In this document: positions 5,034 to 7,727 of the stretch, piece by piece
Layout of the letters: each line of letters starts with the position of its first letter
How positions within the stretch are numbered: the first letter of the stretch is position 1
Source: Pelobacter sp. UBA5610
Lineage (GTDB): Bacteria > Desulfobacterota > Desulfuromonadia > Desulfuromonadales > Syntrophotaleaceae
DNA: 7,727 nucleotides
Direction of reading: 5' to 3'
Assembly (NCBI GenBank): GCA_002424645.1
Contig: DIKU01000053.1
Span: 1-7,727, forward strand
Translations under genes and position numbers: made by a program
Notes under the pieces: model-generated
Databases searched by the model: none
What the model was told of the DNA's origin: nothing
What the model saw: only the letters and a program-made list of their open reading frames with translations

Positions 5034-5720
5034 GTGGGATTTTTATTCGATTCGTTAAAAACCGCACTGGATTTGATCCTGTCGCTCGATCCGGAGGTCT
5101 ACAACACTGTGTGGACGTCCCTGTACGTATCCGCCATCGCCATCGTCTTTGCTACGATAGCCGGCGTGCCTGCGGGACTGGCTATCGGCATCGGGCGTTT
5201 TCCCGGCCGGCGGGTGGTCATCACACTCCTCAACACCCTCATGGCCCTGCCGACAGTAGTGGTCGGCCTGGTAGTGTACGGTTTTTTGAGCCGGATGGGC
5301 CCGTTGGGACAATTCGGGTTGTTGTTCACGCCTTCGGCGATGATTATCGGCCAGATCATCCTGGCCACCCCGATCATCGCCAACTATACCCTCGCCGCGC
5401 TGAGCGCCTCGGACAGTCGCATCATGCCCACCGCCCTGACCCTCGGCGCCAGCACCACCCGCGGCGCGATACTGCTGTTGCAGGAAATCCGTTTCGGGGT
5501 CATGGCTGCGATTATTGCCGGATTCGGCCGGATTATCGCCGAAGTCGGCGTGGCCATGATGCTCGGTGGCAACATCCGCGGTTATACGCGTACCATGACC
5601 ACCGCCATCGCCCTGGAAACAAGTAAAGGGGAATTCGCCTTCGGCCTGGCCCTCGGGTTATTCCTGATGGCGGTCGCTCTGCTGATCAACATGTTCCTGA
5701 ACTTTTTGCAACAGAGGTAA
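5034..5720 (+). CDS. tupB: tungstate-type ABC transporter permease, TupB-like
   Basis: A 228-residue inner-membrane permease of an oxyanion ABC importer. Hydrophobic segments lie at about 29-54, 61-85, 95-123, 155-177 and 201-225. The cytoplasmic coupling (EAA-type) region at about 133-170 includes TLGAS, then GFGRIIAEVG. The segments NTLMALPTVVVGLVVYGFLS (67-86) and AMIIGQIILATPIIA (102-116) are what I associate with TupB tungstate permeases, although sequence alone does not exclude molybdate or another anion. The GTG start is supported by GGAG with a 7-nt gap and by the family-like N-terminus. The ATPase gene follows after 3 nt. The usual periplasmic binding-protein gene (tupA) is not upstream, where a divergent glycohydrolase sits instead. 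The protein probably works with TupC as a 2+2 complex and an unlinked binding protein. Confidence 0.85.
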   Translation: MGFLFDSLKTALDLILSLDPEVYNTVWTSLYVSAIAIVFATIAGVPAGLAIGIGRFPGRRVVITLLNTLMALPTVVVGLVVYGFLSRMGPLGQFGLLFTPSAMIIGQIILATPIIANYTLAALSASDSRIMPTALTLGASTTRGAILLLQEIRFGVMAAIIAGFGRIIAEVGVAMMLGGNIRGYTRTMTTAIALETSKGEFAFGLALGLFLMAVALLINMFLNFLQQR

Positions 5721-5723
5721 GCC

Positions 5724-6374
5724 GTGACGCCTATCCTATCGCTGCGTTCTATCGAAATGCGTTATAATAAGCACTTAGCCTTGCAGCTTGAAAAACTCGA
5801 CTTCTCAGCGCAACACATCTACTCCCTGGTTGGACCCAACGGTTGCGGTAAAAGTACCCTGCTGCAAATTGCAGCGTTGTTGCTTAAACCAACCAAAGGA
5901 CAAATTCTCTTTGACGGCGAGCAGGTGCTCTGGAAAAAAAACACCCTGCAACGCCTGCGGCAGAATATCACCCTGGTGCATCAATCGCCTTATCTGCTCA
6001 GCCGCTCTGTGCGCCACAACGTGGCCTACGGTCTCAAGATTCGCGGAATTGACAGCAAGGAACAGCACCGACTGACACACTCGACTCTGGAGTTGGTCGG
6101 CCTTTCCGGTTTTGGCCGACGCAACGCCCGCGAACTTTCCGGCGGTGAACAGCAGCGCGTTGCCATAGCCAGAGCCCTGGTACTGCAACCTCGTTTGTTG
6201 TTACTGGACGAACCGACTTCCAACATGGACCGCGCCAGCATCGAGGCCTTTGATCGGTTGATGCCAACCCTGGTCGAACAGGGTATGACCATCATCCAGG
6301 CAACGCACGCGCCTGACCCGGCCCAACGCCAGTACAGCACCATTATTCACATGGAGGACGGGCGTCTGGCCTGA
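5724..6374 (+). CDS. tupC: tungstate-type ABC transporter ATPase, TupC-like
   Basis: A 216-residue cytoplasmic ATPase with every motif needed for ATP hydrolysis: Walker A GPNGCGKST (37-45), Q-loop Gln87 in VHQSPYLL, signature LSGGE (138-142), Walker B LLLLDE (158-163), D-loop SNMD (166-169) and switch His195 in ATHAP. It should energise the permease encoded just before it. Only 3 nt separate the stop of the permease gene from the GTG start, and AGAGGT at the permease 3' end serves as ribosome binding site, so translation is probably coupled. The protein is short and lacks the C-terminal TOBE/MOP oxyanion-sensing domain found in ModC/WtpC-type ATPases, which favours TupC. The ATPase class is certain; the tungstate assignment rests mainly on the permease. 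Confidence 0.87.
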   Translation: MTPILSLRSIEMRYNKHLALQLEKLDFSAQHIYSLVGPNGCGKSTLLQIAALLLKPTKGQILFDGEQVLWKKNTLQRLRQNITLVHQSPYLLSRSVRHNVAYGLKIRGIDSKEQHRLTHSTLELVGLSGFGRRNARELSGGEQQRVAIARALVLQPRLLLLDEPTSNMDRASIEAFDRLMPTLVEQGMTIIQATHAPDPAQRQYSTIIHMEDGRLA

Positions 6375-6432
6375 AAAATCCCGTCGACGCCCCTGTACTC
6401 CTGTCAATCTCTCGGCAAAAGGTGAATCTGTT

Positions 6433-7727
6433 ATGCACGACCACCTGATCGATCGCACCGAGTCGGCCTACAGTTCTTCGCTGCTGATCAAGCACCTGCT
6501 GAAACATTCGGCTGCGGTGAACTCCGGCAACTGCATCGTCTACCGTGATCTTCTGCAACTCTCCTATCCCGAACTTCAAGACCGCATCGCCCGGTTAGCC
6601 AATGCGCTCAAAGCATTGGGCGTCAAGGCCGGCGACACGGTAGCGGTCATGGATTACGACAGCCACCGCTACCTTGAATGTTTTTTCGCCGTGCCGATGC
6701 TCGGGGCCGTACTGCATACCATCAACGTGCGCCTGTCGCCCGAGCAGCTACTCTACACCATCGAGCATGCCGAAGATGATGTGTTGATGGTGCACAGCGA
6801 TTTCCTGCCATTGCTGGAGCCGATCAAGGGCCGCATTGATACGGTTAAAAAATTCGTTCTTATCAACGAGGGTGATACCGCACCGGACACCGGCATCGAA
6901 TTTATCGCCGAATACGAAAACATGTTGCAGGCCTGCCCACCCCATTGCGATTTCCCCGACTTTGATGAGAATACCCGCGCCACGACTTTCTTTACCACCG
7001 GCACCACCGGGCTGCCCAAAGGCGTCAGTTTCAGCCATCGGCAGTTGGTGTTGCACACCCTCACCGCCATGGCGGCCCTCGGTACCGCCGGACACGGCAA
7101 CCTGAATCAGGGCGATGTGTACATGCCGCTGACCCCGATGTTTCATGTGCATGCCTGGGGATTGCCTTACGTAGCGACAGCGTTGGGGGTCAAACAGGTT
7201 TATCCCGGCCGATACACCCCCGAAGCGCTGCTCAAACTCATTGACAGTGAAGGGGTGACCTTCTCCCATTGCGTACCGACCATCCTGCACATGCTGCTAA
7301 GCCATCCTCTGGCCGAAAGAGTCGATCTATCCCATTGGAAGGTCATTATCGGCGGCTCGGCCCTGCCGCGCGCCCTTTGCCTGGCGGCCCTGCAACGTGG
7401 CATCGATATTTTCACCGGTTACGGCATGTCGGAAACCTGCCCGATTTTGACGCTGGCGCACCTGTCACCCGATATGAAGGATTTCAGCCGAGAAGAACAA
7501 ATCGACATTCGCTGCAAAACCGGCAGACCTCTGCCGCTGGTCGATATACAACTGGTCGATGAACAGATGCAACAGGTTCCGGACGACGGCCGCAGCGTTG
7601 GAGAAATCGTGGTAAGGGCCCCGTGGCTGACCCAGAGCTACTTGAAGGATCATAAAAATTCGGAAAATCTGTGGCGGGGCGGATATCTGCATACCGGCGA
7701 CATGGCCAGCCGCGACAGTCGCGGCTA
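6433..7727 (+). CDS. fatty-acyl-CoA ligase (AMP-forming), AlkK-like; 3' end outside the window
   Basis: The frame is open from ATG 6433 to the window edge (431 complete codons), so the gene is partial. It belongs to the ANL adenylating superfamily: it activates a carboxylic acid with ATP to an acyl-AMP and passes the acyl group to CoA. Visible motifs are the P-loop TTGTTGLPKG (188-197), PMFHVHAWGLPY (235-246), GYGMSET (329-335) and YLHTGD (418-423). The FHVHAWGLPY and QVYPGRY...VTFSHCVPTILHMLL segments resemble medium/long-chain acyl-CoA ligases of the AlkK type and relatives such as DmdB. Chain length cannot be set from sequence. The C-terminal lid with the catalytic lysine lies beyond the window. 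AAGGTGA about 8 nt upstream is the ribosome binding site. A 58-nt gap without a terminator separates it from tupC, so co-transcription is possible. Confidence 0.92.
   Translation, partial: MHDHLIDRTESAYSSSLLIKHLLKHSAAVNSGNCIVYRDLLQLSYPELQDRIARLANALKALGVKAGDTVAVMDYDSHRYLECFFAVPMLGAVLHTINVRLSPEQLLYTIEHAEDDVLMVHSDFLPLLEPIKGRIDTVKKFVLINEGDTAPDTGIEFIAEYENMLQACPPHCDFPDFDENTRATTFFTTGTTGLPKGVSFSHRQLVLHTLTAMAALGTAGHGNLNQGDVYMPLTPMFHVHAWGLPYVATALGVKQVYPGRYTPEALLKLIDSEGVTFSHCVPTILHMLLSHPLAERVDLSHWKVIIGGSALPRALCLAALQRGIDIFTGYGMSETCPILTLAHLSPDMKDFSREEQIDIRCKTGRPLPLVDIQLVDEQMQQVPDDGRSVGEIVVRAPWLTQSYLKDHKNSENLWRGGYLHTGDMASRDSRG

Noticed and set aside
5111..5626. A 171-codon plus-strand open frame overlapping the permease in another frame.
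   Set aside because: Its product is rich in Arg, His and Pro and lacks membrane segments, as expected of an out-of-frame reading of a GC-rich membrane-protein gene.
6748..7290. A 180-codon minus-strand open frame.
   Set aside because: It is antisense to the acyl-CoA ligase, whose plus-strand frame carries all the expected ANL motifs. The minus-strand frame is a by-product of GC-rich codon usage.
1..7727. CRISPR arrays, insertion sequences, prophage or integron parts.
   Set aside because: No regularly spaced long repeats, transposase or integrase motifs, or terminal inverted repeats with target duplications were seen on either strand.

Overview
The window reads as an ordinary chromosomal segment of a Gram-negative anaerobe, most likely a desulfuromonad-type deltaproteobacterium of the Pelobacter/Geobacter kind. 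That is inference from the gene families present (PAS-GGDEF enzyme, DUF4037/DUF4125 cassette, tungstate-type ABC transporter, AlkK-like acyl-CoA ligase), moderate GC and strong Shine-Dalgarno sites. No transposase, integrase, CRISPR array, rRNA or convincing tRNA is visible.

Layout. (1) 1-239 is non-coding apart from a GC-rich hairpin just past the end of the first gene. (2) 240-1145, minus strand: a cytoplasmic PAS-GGDEF diguanylate cyclase with an intact GGEEF active site and an RxxD inhibitory site. (3) 1146-1456: a divergent regulatory region with a three-heptamer operator-like array next to a sigma70-like promoter. (4) 1457-3675, plus strand: a compact operon of three genes, namely a five-repeat TPR protein, a DUF4037 protein with a nucleotidyltransferase-type GS...DxD motif, and a DUF4125 protein. 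It is followed by a structured 3' region ending in a textbook intrinsic terminator (3807-3836). (5) 3940-4713, minus strand: an ADP-ribosylglycohydrolase convergent with that operon. (6) 4714-5033: a divergent control region and leader. (7) 5034-6374, plus strand: a permease and ATPase pair resembling TupB and TupC, with no binding-protein gene next to it. (8) 6433 to the window edge, plus strand: a fatty-acyl-CoA ligase cut off by the window end.

How the parts may work together. The TPR/DUF4037/DUF4125 genes are tightly packed (1-nt overlap, then an 18-nt gap) and almost certainly act together. DUF4037 looks like the catalytic member, the TPR protein a scaffold or partner, and DUF4125 an unknown accessory. 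Their biochemical role is not known to me, so this is the best candidate for an undescribed system. The tup-like pair should import an oxyanion, probably tungstate, but needs a periplasmic binding protein encoded elsewhere. The acyl-CoA ligase may share its transcript. Links between the diguanylate cyclase, the glycohydrolase and the TPR/DUF operon rest only on adjacency.
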